From positions 4,613,101-4,677,100 of the forward strand of contig NC_066838.1 of NCBI RefSeq assembly GCF_001640805.2: a DNA stretch of 64,000 nucleotides, written 5' to 3'. The notes under the pieces are model-generated. The model made no database searches and was not told where the DNA came from. It saw only the letters and a list, made by a program, of their open reading frames with translations. Origin of the DNA: Lates calcarifer. Taxonomy: Eukaryota > Chordata > Actinopteri > Centropomidae. A program made the translations under genes and the position numbers. Below are positions 49,192-60,492 of the stretch, piece by piece (position 1 is the stretch's first letter; each line of letters starts with the position of its first letter).

Positions 49192-50862
49192 TGTGTGTAC
49201 TAATGTAGAGACATCCTGTTTGAATTACATGACGTCAAGGATCTTAATTTAAACTCTATTACTGAGCACTCTGAAAGAGGAAAACTCTTCACAGGATTCT
49301 TGTCCTAATTGTTTTATTTGAATGTTGATCAAGGTTAAAGATGCATCACACAAGTGCATCTTTTTGCACTTATTTCTTAGATTAATTTTCATTATTTCAA
49401 ATGTGGCTCAGCCTAATGGCACATGCAGTCTTTTTTTGTGCATCTTCTATCTCTGCTGTTTACTTTTTGTGTTTATTTCTCACAGTTGTTCTTCCTCCTT
49501 CATTTCCATTCAAACATTGCCCACCCATCCAGCATGAAGCAAAGAATAAAACCTAAACGAGATCACCCACCATGTAATCTAGCCAAACAAATGATGAACA
49601 CCCGCTGCTTTCACGAAACACTGGCCGCAAACGGCTCCCGCTGTCCGTGATGGCAACTTGTGAGCACGACTAAATGCACCACGCTGACGGCAGCCAAAGC
49701 ATGACAAGATGCTCCGCTTTCATTTCCATTTACCCTGTGCTGTTTGCTGACTCCAGAGATGCTTGTATTAATGGGAAATTGAAAGTAATGAAATGCTGAA
49801 GGAAGAAATAAAACTCACCCCTCCTCCCTCCCTCCTTCCCTCCCTCCCTGCTTTCTCCTCTATCTTTCCATACGTGCTGCAAACACGCACATTACCACAC
49901 CATCCTCCAAAGCTCGCCCCTTGTCCATTCTGGCTCATTACAATGATAAAGGTCCGTGGAGAAGCCCAGATCTTTCATTCTCCAGGCTCACTCCTGTCAG
50001 CACTTTCCCCAAGATATTGTTGGGGCAAATCTGCAGACATTTCCCTCACATTTTCTCTCTCGTCAAATACACGTTGACCTCTGTCGCTTCATCTTCACGG
50101 CAGTCAAAGGCCACAATAAGAGTAGTTGTATTACAAATGATTCTGACTCCCGACTTAAATCTGCCTGCTGGAGCTATGACGTCCTGCACTACTTCTGGAC
50201 TATCTGCCTACTCTAGACTTAGCGCTCATCTTCCTTTCCTTTTACTGTCTCATCCATCTACACCCCCCAACATGAATTTGTCTGTAGCCACATTTCTGAG
50301 TCTGAAATATGTTCGCTGGGAGAAGAGTTTCTGTGAGTGCTGCCAGTACTGCAGATCACACAGCGTGTGGGTGGCTTGATGACTTTTAAAAGCGATGTTT
50401 GTGATATTTTGCTTTATTGTATTGTGAAATATTCTGTTAAAGAAACCCAGAAGTGTAAAGCCCTTTCTAGTATGCATTAGTAAAACCAGAGTATGGCAGA
50501 TAATTGGTTAATTATTACCACAGGAGCCTTTTTAAACTGTTTTAAACACACAGACATCAGTCTGCTGTCTCTGTTTAAAGAAAGCAGCATTGCTTTTCTA
50601 CTGGTGATGGGGTTTGATAAAGCCTCACAGAGCGCTGTGGGCTAACATCAGCCACATGACGCTGCTTCCTGTGGCGCACATTCTTATTTCCCATGAGGCC
50701 GATATCTGCTCTTTCTCCTACTCGTTTTCTTTCGCTTCTCAATCTCTACTCTAAAAACATTACTTTTTTTTGCTTCTCAGTGTGGGCTAAAGCATATTAT
50801 TTAGGACTTGATATTTTCTATTTCTAAACAATTGTAGTGTTAGTGGGTAGCCTGCTGCTGCC
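48931..50862. other. intergenic, unique-looking DNA with (ATT)n and (CTCC)n microsatellites
   Basis: (ATT)n spans 49148-49191, about 14 units. A pyrimidine tract (CTCC/CTCCC units) lies at 49820-49860. 49540-49720 and 49900-50120 look complex and non-repetitive, but nothing coding is recognisable. Open frames of 94-152 codons here overlap in several frames and look spurious. Confidence 0.35.
49148..49191 (+). repeat. (ATT)n microsatellite
   Basis: About 14 uninterrupted ATT units. Confidence 0.97.
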
Positions 50863-50869
50863 CTGTTAG
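50863..50869. repeat. target-site duplication CTGTTAG, left
   Basis: CTGTTAG directly before the CAGGGTT terminus; repeated at 51875-51881. Confidence 0.7.
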
Positions 50870-51874
50870 CAGGGTTCCCAACTCTCACACTTCTGGCATG
50901 TGACACATGCTTTCATTCTCAATCTAACACTCTCACGCTGCCCAAACAGTTCTCATTCCAAACCCAGATGAACTAGCGATTGTATTTTGGTTGGTGATCT
51001 ACTGTGTTGATAGACAGCTGCTCAAGCTCACAGCCAGCGAGGACTAGCTAATCACAGCACAGTAGGGTGGGAGATGCTGCATGACTTGCTAATACTTAAT
51101 GTTAAGGAGCCAGTTACACTCCCATTAAACCTGGCTGAATGAAAGTGACCATAACAAATATCGATTGTGGATTAACTAATGAACAAACCCTAACAACAAA
51201 CCAACATTATTTAATATTTGTATGAATAAATGCTCTGTAAGGTACAGAGTAAGTTTGAAATTGCTTAAGCTATGTAAACATCTAGCTAGCTATATGACAT
51301 TAAGTGCACAGCAGAGAGAAGAATGAGAGCAACATGTTGCAATGGTGCTTGGTTTTTCTAGCTACTATGAATGTTTTAAAGAATAACTTATAAACTTTGT
51401 TATTCCAGATGATGAGTTTATTGAGATACTTTAAGAAGGCAAAAGAAAGAGATGAGGGCCCAGCATTAGCAAACACTTTAGAGGAACACAGGGATAGAGG
51501 CAGCAGGAATGAGAATGAGGGCTTGTAATTTGTTATGATTTGTATGCAATATGTTACGTCAATGTCTACACTTGTGTTCAATTAGCTATATCTCTTCTAA
51601 ATAGACCATAGAGTGTATTAATGGAACTTTGTGCCCTTTATGGTGTCCATGTATGTCTATTATTGTGAAATTGTGAGTATTTATCTAGGTGGAAGTCCTG
51701 GGGTGTTGTAATCAGGCTAATATCCTTAAATTGTAGACCTAAGGTCCCATTCCCAACAAGTGTTAGCACCTGCATACTTTTTAAAACCATTTGTTTAGTC
51801 TGTGCCTATATGTGTGATTAAGCCCATGGCATCAAAATCTCACTCCAGCCAGGTACCCAAAGTTTGCAACCCTG
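50870..51874 (+). mobile_element. hAT-type DNA transposon with CAGGGTT ends, 1.0 kb
   Basis: The left end is CAGGGTTCCCAACTCTCACA. The right end in minus sense is CAGGGTTGCAAACTTTGGGT. Both belong to a fish hAT family whose ends read CAGGGTTGCCAACTCTCACG. The heptamer CTGTTAG flanks both sides, with the eighth base mismatched. The interior has a short remnant frame (plus, from about 51410, MMSLLRYFKKAKERDEGP) resembling a transposase N terminus. No catalytic region remains. Confidence 0.78.
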
Positions 51875-51881
51875 CTGTTAG
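51875..51881. repeat. target-site duplication CTGTTAG, right
   Basis: Perfect repeat of 50863-50869 at the right edge of the hAT element. Confidence 0.7.
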
Positions 51882-52439
51882 TTAAGGTAAGTTACTAGCT
51901 TAGCCTACCAGTTTATAACGTATAGGGCTTAACTTCTAGTTTTACACAGCTAACACTACCTCGCTAACTGTCTTACTATGGTGAGTGGCAGCTATTCCAC
52001 TCTATTCCACTCTCTCTCACAGACAAGTTGTTTCACTCCACTCTTCTCTCCCAATATTATGTTAATGTAGCATTAGCACTAGCATAGCCCCTTAGGCAGG
52101 TGGTGTGAAGTTTATCCCTGTTCGCCAGTGAGGAAGGGTTTGCAAGAGCAAGCAAGGGGATTTGCCTTAATCTATAAACCTATTATCAGTTTAATCTAAG
52201 GATACTCTAATGACCAACTGGTCCATAGTCACAGTTTTTAGAAGAATTTGGAAAATTTATCTTAGACCTTGTTACACATATAAGACTTTATCTTAATTAT
52301 AGGCTTTATGACTTCAATATTCAAGGCCTCTGACCCTCTTAAGTAAAGACTTTCTGGCCCCCATTGTTACTTTTATTACTTGTCTTTTTTCCACCCAGTT
52401 GAACCACCCATGAACCTGCTCACTGCAGTGGTAAAACAC
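51882..52439. other. intergenic, possibly eroded LINE upstream sequence
   Basis: No gene recognised. TTGAACCACCCATGAACCTGC and the text after it may already belong to the L2-like LINE that is recognisable from about 52460, but I cannot show this. Confidence 0.3.
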
Positions 52440-52995
52440 CTGTCCTGATTGTATCTTGCAGGATTGTGATTTCTGATCTGTCTTCCCCATCACATCTGTT
52501 ACATCAGATCACGAACTTCCAAATTTGAGTCAATACTGTTATGTTACGTAAAAGGATAGCATTGCTAACATAACGTTGGTGCTCATGTATTACTAGACAC
52601 AACTGTAAATTCTCTTGCTCAGCAATTATCAGTGGTCCTGGTTCCGTTCACTGAAGCAATAGTGACTCTCTTTCTGGTCTTAATATAGCTGCATCTCTTA
52701 CCACTAAAGCTCAGCAGTCAAAGAGGTCTGCACCCTGGTTTACTGAAGAAATGTTTGCTCTTAAGCAGACTTGTGGAAGATTGGAGCGCAAATGGTGAAA
52801 ATCTAAACTGGTGTCTTCTGTCTCCAGCAGCACGAATGTGCACTGAATGACAAGCATGCTCGGTCCGCCACTAGAGCAGCATATTTCTCTGACTTAATCA
52901 GTAACAATAAACACAATCCTAGATTTCCTTTTGACACTGTAGCCAAACTTACTCAAAGGCAGCAGCCTCTTAGCTGTTCACACTTTAATGCTTAT
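52440..52995 (+). mobile_element. L2-like LINE fragment, region between endonuclease and reverse transcriptase
   Basis: Plus-strand pieces read KRSAPWFTEEMFALKQTCGR followed by LERKW, then LNDKHARSATRAAYFSDLIS and NNKHNPRFPFDTVAKLTQRQ. This APW-x-ALK-LER-W ... AYFS-LI-NPR-F-TVAKLT series is the linker ahead of the reverse transcriptase in fish L2/Maui-type LINEs. Stop codons interrupt it (TGA after LERKW), and the reverse transcriptase itself is absent. It is 5' truncated and dead. Confidence 0.75.
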
Positions 52996-52999
52996 GACT

Positions 53000-53452
53000 T
53001 TTAAAATAAATTCAGTACCCGTGGGACCTGCCTAATATTGCATAGGCCCCCCTCATACTGGCAAAACATATCTGAACTGTTGGGGCTTGGACACAGGATC
53101 TCTGAAGATCTCCTGTAGTGTCTGGCACCGGGACATTGGCAGCAGATCCTTTGGGTCCTATAGTTTGTGGGATGGGGCCTCCATGGATCTGGCTTGTTCT
53201 GGATCATCCCATAGATGCTGGGTCAGATTGGGATCTAGGGAGTCTGGAGGCCAGACCAGGTTTTTTGTGTTCTTGGGGACATTTCTGTGCAGTTTTTGTT
53301 GTGTGTTGGGAGCATTATCCTGCTGGGAGAGGCCCCTGACACTTGGGAGTGTTGTTACCATTGGAGGGTTAAGTGCTTTGTTTGTGACAATATGGTGGTA
53401 CATGACAAAGTAACGTCCAAATGAATGTCAGGACCAAAGGTTCCTCAGCAGA
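53000..53452 (-). pseudogene. Tc1/mariner transposase, C-terminal half with a catalytic Glu-to-Gln change
   Basis: The minus-strand reading includes HLDVTLSCTT, then GLSQQDNAPN (second catalytic Asp, in the QQDNAP motif) and NLVWPPDSLDPNLTQHLWDD. The last corresponds to the usual WPPNSPDLNPIEHLWD, so the catalytic Glu position is now Gln. RSMEAPSHKL is followed by a stop and then DPKDLLPMSRCQ and GGPMQY. The first catalytic Asp and the DNA-binding domain are deleted. Inactive on several counts. Confidence 0.78.
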
Positions 53453-53529
53453 ACATTGTGTTATAACAAGGTGATCAATGTTATTCACTTTATCCACTAG
53501 TGGTCATAATGTTATGGATGATCGGTGTA
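53000..53529 (-). mobile_element. Tc1/mariner-type element, internally deleted
   Basis: The right end, minus sense TACACCGATCATCCATAACA followed by TTATGACCACTAGTGG, is a terminal repeat of a very common fish Tc1/mariner family, and TA lies at the outer edge. It jumps from there directly into the C-terminal half of the transposase gene. The opposite end, near 53000, lacks a clear terminal repeat. It sits between two L2-like fragments. Confidence 0.78.
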
Positions 53530-53544
53530 TGTGTGTATGGAATC

Positions 53545-53800
53545 ATTGTCTACTACTACTACCTACTTCCTCCACCTTCTACCAGCTAAACATTCCCAAA
53601 CTGTCTGGCCTGATTCTCTGAAGCTATAATCCTATATGTTTATTACTTACATCTGGCAGGTCTCACCAGCTTTAAAACTCTTTCTGATGTTTCTTCTATG
53701 TTTTCCCTTATCCCGTTTGAGGGTCTAAGGACAGAGGGTGTTGTAATGCTGTGCAGACTGTTAAGCCCGTGAGGAAAATATTCCAATATAAATAACGTTT
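53545..53800 (+). mobile_element. L2-like LINE 3' untranslated end
   Basis: TGAGGGTCTAAGGACAGAGG, TGTTGTAATGCTGTGCAGAC, TGTTAAGCCCGTGAGGAAAA and AATATAAATAA follow the layout of the L2/Maui 3' end: GGACAGAGGGTGT, CTGTACAGACTGTAAAGCCC, TGAGGCAAAT, then an AAATAAA-like tail. Same orientation as the fragment at 52440-52995. The coding DNA between them is deleted and replaced by the Tc1/mariner copy. Confidence 0.6.
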
Positions 53801-54130
53801 GACTTTGTTGAATATGAATCCAGTTCCTTATCCGCTTATTGAATCAGAATCCTTTCAAAACCATTGTTGACTCTTTTTGGGCAGTTTGTTTAGTGGTGAA
53901 TGAGGACATGTTGGGTAAAAAAACAAAAACAAGAGAAAACTATATACTGTTTGATTTCACTCAATATAATCTAAAATGTGGATATTCTGCTGTGCTATTG
54001 GGGCTTTCACCACATATTTTAGTGCTCCTTGACATTCAGTAACCTCTTCCTGACTCATTTTTCCTTTGCTGCGAGAAAAATGATTTTGCTTGGAAGGTGT
54101 GAAGCTAAAGTAAAAACTGCACAGAGTAAA
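53801..54130. other. intergenic, no gene recognised
   Basis: A short AT-rich stretch with nothing recognisable. Confidence 0.4.
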
Positions 54131-54352
54131 TTACATTAATTTTATTTCATCATTCAGCAAATACAAACTATATAAATCCTGCATGCATGATGTACTTGTT
54201 ATTGCTACAGGTAACAGACTGACACCAGCAATAGCCTGAGGCTGAGTTCTCACTTTAACATGATGCATGGTCAATAGCGAGGAAGTTGTTGTTCCCCCTT
54301 TCCTGGCAATATTGCATTTTACAGTTGTTTTGGTGAGTTTGGTGAAGTTCAA
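54131..54352 (-). pseudogene. possible BED zinc-finger remnant of a hAT transposase
   Basis: The minus-strand frame reads FTKLTKTTVKCNI, then ARKGGTTTSSLLTMHHVK. BED fingers of hAT/ZBED proteins often read VKC-x2-C followed by a GGTTSSLLxHL-x-KH stretch, so the layout fits, but the second Cys is missing and the HxxxxH end is altered. The start is open-ended and no catalytic part follows. It could be chance. Confidence 0.35.
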
Positions 54353-57311
54353 ATGAGAATGTTTGAGTTAAGGCAGTCAGTCTGTCTTATTAACAACTGC
54401 GTCGCTGAGTTATCACCAGTTGTTTTTTATTTCTTTTATGATGCCTATAGTGTCTGAAAGAGGCAAAAAAAGATGATCTAAGAGAGATTGTGAGTGAAAG
54501 ATTCGAAAAAGGATTTGCTGGCTGCCGAACTTAACGAATCTTGGTATTTTACCAACTTGGGACTGGATCCAAAATGGAACCAGCAATTCCTGTCCCCACT
54601 CTCTACAAGGACACAGAGCCACTCCAAGAGAGATTCGTCTGTTTTGCTATACTCTTTGGCTGACATTGTGTGGTGTCCTTAAATTGCCACAGTCTACTAA
54701 AAATAATTGTACTGTCTAGATGACTACAATTACCAGTGTGGACGGGCAAAATCAAACCAGCCTCCCTGGTAATACCACTGCTGTCTGGACAGAAAAAAAA
54801 ATCTCTCTGTCCTCCTTTCTCTCAGTCTAGCTATGCTATCCTAACTTTTTTTCTGAGTACCAAATGACAGACTCTGCAAAAGGGCACCACCATAACTACC
54901 AACAATAGTTCAGAGGAGGAACAGCAGTATTGATCAAGCTGAGACTCATCACTCCCAGTTATCTATTATTAAAAAATCTAATACAATGACAGTAAATGTT
55001 TGAAGCCAGGAGGAAAAAAACTGCGGCACAGAAACAGCTAAGTGACCAGAGCTGATAGGAGGCACTGTTGACTGACATAAAGCCTTGGCTGCCTTAAGCT
55101 GTTAATGTGACTGATAAACTCCATTAAAGCTATAGCTATATTAATTGCTGTGTTGACATGAGTGTTCTAAGTTCGAATTTATTTTCTTTTTGCTCATCAG
55201 GCGTAATTTTCCTATCCTGTTTAGAATATTAACCATTTTCTAACTTTACTCCCGATGCATTACAGTCTAGTTTGTTGAGTTTGTGATGCAGGCCAAATAT
55301 CAAAAAACAGTTTTATCCAGTATTTGTTGTACAATAAGGGTGGCAAATGTTAAACAGTGCACTGAAGGAGAGACTGACAGTGTGTGCTGTTTCTGTTTCA
55401 TTTAAATGATTACTGCATCTCCAGGTTTTTCAACACACCTTTGAATGTCACAGTTCCAAAACTGCACTTTGCACACACTATTTTGAGCCTACCCTTGCCT
55501 TTCATGTCTGCTGACCAAGTTTAACAACTACAAGTCCTCAGCTCTGTCTATTGTGGAAAGTCACCTGGAGAAAGAACTGATGTACTACTACCACTGTGAT
55601 ATATAGATTCCACTGCAAACTAAAATCCCAAAGCTTAGCCCAAAGAATAGACCACAATATCATTGCCACATTACCAAGAATAAAGGTTAAGTTTGCACTT
55701 GGGCCACCAGTGCTTAAAGTATGCGCTCATGATGCTACATCGCACTTTGGGTAGGGGTAGTCATCAGCTGGCATGTTATTAGTGTCACCTGTTAGACCCA
55801 TTTTTGTCATGAATTAGAAATGCAGGTGGACAGGATATAATGTAGTGGAAGTAGTGAAGTATTTAATCTGTGAAAGTGAGACTGTGAGATTGTGCTAATG
55901 GCTATTTTGGAGCACTTGTGATATTTTGGTACACTCAGTTTAATAATACTATATAATACACACTGAATATCCAGATATGGTGTGATTAAAGCCTTCACCC
56001 TCACATGGAATTACATTTTTACTGAGCACTTCTCTTCAAGCACTTCACTGTCACACTGTCTCCTGTTTAAATCCACCAACCTGATTTTGAGATCTGCGAT
56101 TGATCTCAATGGAATATATGTATACATAAACAACCATCTTCCCTGTGACAGATTTGAATGCACTGAAACGACGAAAGGTTTAAATGTGTTGGTTACGCAT
56201 CATACAGTATGGGGCTGTTGCAGCTATTTTTGATTCACTTTTACTGTTTAAAGGGCTTCGGCACTTTCTTTCATGTCTACTTTGTGTGAGTGAGTGAAAT
56301 GTTTTCAAGAAAGAGAAAGATATTAATGAGACTAAGAGGGAGAAAAAAAATCCAGCTTTATTGCAGAAAAAAATGGAAGTAATTCCCTCTCTGACTTGGA
56401 CATCTGTCCATCATAATCTTACCAACAAATATATAAATGCTAAATTACCAGAGGTGGATTTTGTCACTGGAATAGTATGCTGTGGTTGTCACTGTGTCCT
56501 CAGATTATATTTATATTTTCCTTCATTCCAGTTCAAAGAGAAAAAGAAAGGGGGGAGGGGAAGGTATTAATTTGAAATGAGGGAGACCTCAAACACCTCC
56601 ATTATCACAGAATTTGTTTTGGTGTTTTAATACTTACACAGTGGTAAATTCAAAATTAATTATGCATGAATTTGATGCATAAATTACAGGTTGAGACACG
56701 GGGATGCAACACCGAGATGAAAATGGAAATCGGAGGCTATCATAGGACAATGTCAAAAATCTTTCACTCTGTGCAGAAGATGGGATAATAAATGTTTATT
56801 TTCGGGTCACTGGGAATGTTAATTAGAATAGCTTTTTTTTTTTTGTCTTTCTCCCAAGCATGAATGGTGCTGGGCTCAGCGCTGAATGGGATTGCCACTG
56901 CAAGGCCATATCTGATGCATTGTAAATGACAGCTCGTCAACTTAAAGGACATTTTCAATGACAGGTTGCCTGTTCCTCTGAAGATCACATCCTCCGACCT
57001 GATGGCTCCAAGGAGAAGTGGATGGAGCACTATTAGGGTGTACACCACACACTTCCTGGTGTTTACACTGATTGGATACACAGAGATTATGCTTTAATAG
57101 CACTGTGGTGCACTTACATCTATGAATACACTATTAAACTATAGCAGCGCAGTACATCATGTGTAAGCTGCTAAAAAAAAAAAAATTAGCTGGAAAAGAA
57201 ATCACATACGCCTTTGCAGATGGTAACGTTGGTCATAGCTAAAGCCTTCATGCATAGTGAATGACTGCACAGCTCCATATTGTGTGTGTGGCCCTAAATG
57301 GCCGCTTTATT
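54353..57311. other. intergenic; unique DNA with a POU/homeodomain-like inverted repeat at 56655-56682
   Basis: No gene recognised. At 56655-56682 ATTAATTA runs into TTATGCAT, GAATTTG, ATGCATAA: a perfect 8 bp inverted repeat of octamer-like halves beside a TAATTA core. Surrounding 56580-56960 is complex and free of recognisable repeats, so it is a candidate regulatory element by inference. Confidence 0.35.
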
Positions 57312-57511
57312 TCAATTTCCATCAGAGGCTCTGATTGCAGCCATAACCTCTCGAAGAGCATCTGAGTAGCGCGCTTCCTCTCTGTTTGTCAGCTCCCAAA
57401 TGTGCACTTCATTTGACAAACTGCTCACAGCAGCGTTTTCACCAAACATGATGGTAATCAGACGATGTGTGTCTCTCCCGCTATGGCTTTCCGCTTTTGT
57501 CCTGCACCTGT
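57312..57511 (-). other. orphan exon-like frame with adjacent AATAAA
   Basis: The minus-strand frame ending at the TGA 57314-57312 has a mixed, protein-like composition in its last 45 codons from the ATG at about 57449: NEVHIWELTNREEARYSDAL, REVMAAIRASDGN. AATAAA follows the stop directly (57311-57306 in minus sense). Two acceptor-like sites lie upstream (TGTCTTTACAG ending at about 57511 and CTGTCCTCCTCAG ending at about 57544). It could be a terminal exon of an unknown transcript. I do not recognise the peptide, and chance is a real alternative. Confidence 0.2.
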
Positions 57512-57514
57512 AAA

Positions 57515-59487
57515 GACATTTCAGACCAAACCTCGGCTCTCCTGAGGAGGACAGAGTGGGTGTGTGTGTGTTTATTGTGTGTACAGGGCTGTAAACATGA
57601 TTCACCACGGGGATCTGATCATATCTCTGCTGCAGTACAAAGCCAACAACAAGTCTTGCTTCTTGCTTCTGTACCTTCGTTACAGTGGAAGGTTAAAGTG
57701 CATGGACACTTTGTATTTTGCCCCGCATTTCTACAGATGAAGGCAAGCAAGGTTTTTACATGGTTGGTTGGTCTGCATGCAAGAAAAAAGAATGATTTAT
57801 CGTAGTGTAGAACTTAAGTTAGCCTTCCTAACTCACCTCTGCTTCCACAGCCTCTACAAGGTAAAGTGTTTAGATACAGTGGTTTTCCACCAACTGCTGA
57901 GCTCAATAATATGGAGCGTGTTGTGTTTAGAGTACGCCTGCAGATTCACCATCTGTTTCATATCTGCCACTCTGTTGAAAGCATTAAATAGGCTGATTAT
58001 AGACATTATCGGTAAGTGCCACCCATTGTGACAGCAGATGTGAATCGCTCTAGCAGTGGTGGTAGAAAATGGTCCCGTCCGTTGTGGCTAAAATCAAACG
58101 GTTCAGCATCCCTTCGTTCATTTGGAAATCCATTATATTCTGAAATTGTAAGTCTATGAATATAAAAACTTGTGAGTAATTATTTGGAGCATCTATTGAC
58201 CAAGCAGGTGAGAAATAAAACCAGAAAACAATAGTTAAGCAGTTATTATAACCTCTGACTATAAAGCAGACAGAATACCCGCCATTCTGACTTTCACAAT
58301 CAATAGAATCACTAGCAGGGAAAAAAAAAAAACAAACAAAAAAAAAAAAAAACAACAAAAACACACATCATGGTGTGTATCTCCAGCCTGCCATCATTGA
58401 TTCAGCCACCTATCCATTTCCAAACACCTTCAACTAATTAGACCCTCAAAGTACAGCAGGAGAGAAGTATCTGACAATTAACTCCAGCACTGTGCTCCTA
58501 TGGCATTTAGTTTTCGGCGCGTTCCATGGTTTGGTATCGACTAAATGCTACATGGGCATTGATTGCCCTCAACCATTAGCATGCCTCTGATTCTCATCTC
58601 ATAATGCTGGTTATATCGTCTTCACAGTCAAACTCTCACACGTCTGCCATTCGTTGGGGCAGATGACATGATGATGTGTTAGTGCTGCTGAGATATTACG
58701 TCTCTCTTGGACACCAAAGAAAACCCCTGTGACGCCACCTCTATTTATTGGTAATAAGTGAATCCACTGTCACACATTGTTTTTCAAATGCCATCTCTGC
58801 ATCAAATAAAGTAGTTGGTTTACAGTTTATTGCATCTTCTGATTTCTAACTAAACTAAAACTCCCTTTAAGTCAGAATGCTACAGTAACAATAAGGTGTA
58901 GGTGATTTATACTTTGTATAGTGTGACTAAAATACACGTGCATGCTGTGCATTTTCAAAAAAATGCGTTGGAACATGGCATAGTGCTAGCAGTGCTCGTC
59001 TTGTGTTGAAGGGCTGCACTGCATTTGGTTGTGATTGTAATGCTGTGCTATTTGTTATGTAATAATGTAAAATCTGTGTTTTTTAGTCCAGGTTGTTTCC
59101 AATGCTGGTGGTACACATGGTATTTTGTTTACATGTTGCACACTGCCATCGATTCAGATCAGCATTCAGCAGTGTGTGTCATTGAAAACTACACAAAACA
59201 GCCAGAAGAGAATGGAGTAATAGACCTTTTTCATGTCAGACATTTCAACATGTCAAAGTAGGAAAAGCATTGGTGTACTCCATTTAATTGTAGTAATAGT
59301 AGTTCCATCTGTGCTTTTCCTGCCATCATAGTTGAAATAGTGACTGTGAAAAAGGTCAAAAGCTTATTCAAATAGATGGCTATTAAAAACAAACAAAAAA
59401 AAAAAACCAAACAAACAAAAAAAAACAGACTGTCTTGAAATTTCTCTTTGATAGAGCTGAAAAGTAATTGTGTGTGTGGATATTAAT
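57515..59487. other. intergenic, unique-looking DNA and A-runs
   Basis: A-rich simple DNA at 58321-58360 and 59392-59425. 58480-58720 is complex, with the hairpin GGGCA-TTGAT-TGCCC and several ATTAG/TAAT cores. No gene recognised. Confidence 0.35.
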
Positions 59488-59697
59488 TTAAAGCAATGCC
59501 TTGTGGGAAATACACTTATTCACTTTCTTGTTATGAAGCTATAGTAAAAGGCCAGTTAACTTAGCTTAGCATAAAGAAACAGCGAGGGGCAGCAAGCCTG
59601 GCTTGGTCCGAAGGAAACAAAATCTGTGTCCCAGCCACTCTAAAGCTCACTAACGAACATGTTATATCTCTGATTGTTGTACTTTGCACTATAAAGG

Positions 59698-59740
<43 letters not shown>

Positions 59741-59855
59741 TAAAAGTATATATATGGTAAGTTGTGGTTTTACAGGGGATTATGTGGAACCCTTTGGAGC
59801 TATTTCAGTAACTTATTGAGTCTCACTGCTGCAACCTCAAAATGATAACAGTCAC
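59488..59855 (+). repeat. short interspersed element with TTAAAGGAAT-type end, copy 4
   Basis: Starts TTAAAGCAATGCCTTGTGGG and AAATACACTTATTCACTTTC. Then come ACTTAGCTTAGCATAAAGAA, ACAAAATCTGTGTCCCAGCC, CTCTAAAGCTCACTAACGAA and GGTAAGTTGTGGTTTTACAG. These are the family's blocks in order. A (TG)n microsatellite (59701-59738) has expanded inside it. The right end is approximate. Confidence 0.65.
59701..59738 (+). repeat. (TG)n microsatellite
   Basis: About 18 TG units inside repeat copy 4. Confidence 0.95.
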
Positions 59856-60460
59856 TCCACACTGGTTTACTGTACATTGAACATTGAGGTTCAGGTTACT
59901 TGAGGGACAGATACAGTGACACTGATTAACATGACTTATGTAGCTAATACTGCACATTCTGTGACAGATAGTGGGGATGTATGGGATAGGATTTTTCAGC
60001 ATGTAAAAGAGCTCATACTATCTGTCTCTCCAGCTTTATTATGTTTGTATGAAACATAAACGTACATGCTCTTGCTGTCTTTGTTACCAGTACACACACA
60101 GATGCACGTAAACAACTCACAGCCAATTATTCTGTCTTTAATTATTTTGCATGCTGCCCTTTATGGTGATTACTATGACCTTTCCCTCCAGTGCATCTCC
60201 TCCACTCTGCCTCTGCCAGCCCACCATCTTGGAGGCTTTTAGCCCCCATGTTTCAACCGCACTCCTAGAAAGCCAGCCCCCGTAATCGACCAGGCGAAAG
60301 ACTGAGACCAATTAAAAGTATTTTACCCAGCACTTAAGGTTGACAGGAGCTGGCGCACTCAGCTCAGCAAATGCCATTTTAACGGCAAATTCATGAATGT
60401 GTAATTGTTGGGCTAATGAACCTGATGGTTTGAGTGTTGTAATAGAGGGACCCCCCACCT

Positions 60461-60492
<32 letters not shown>

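Noticed and set aside
49921..50379. 152-codon plus-strand open frame
   Set aside because: Ser/Leu/Pro-rich, overlapped by two other open frames. The DNA here looks like unique non-coding sequence rather than an exon.
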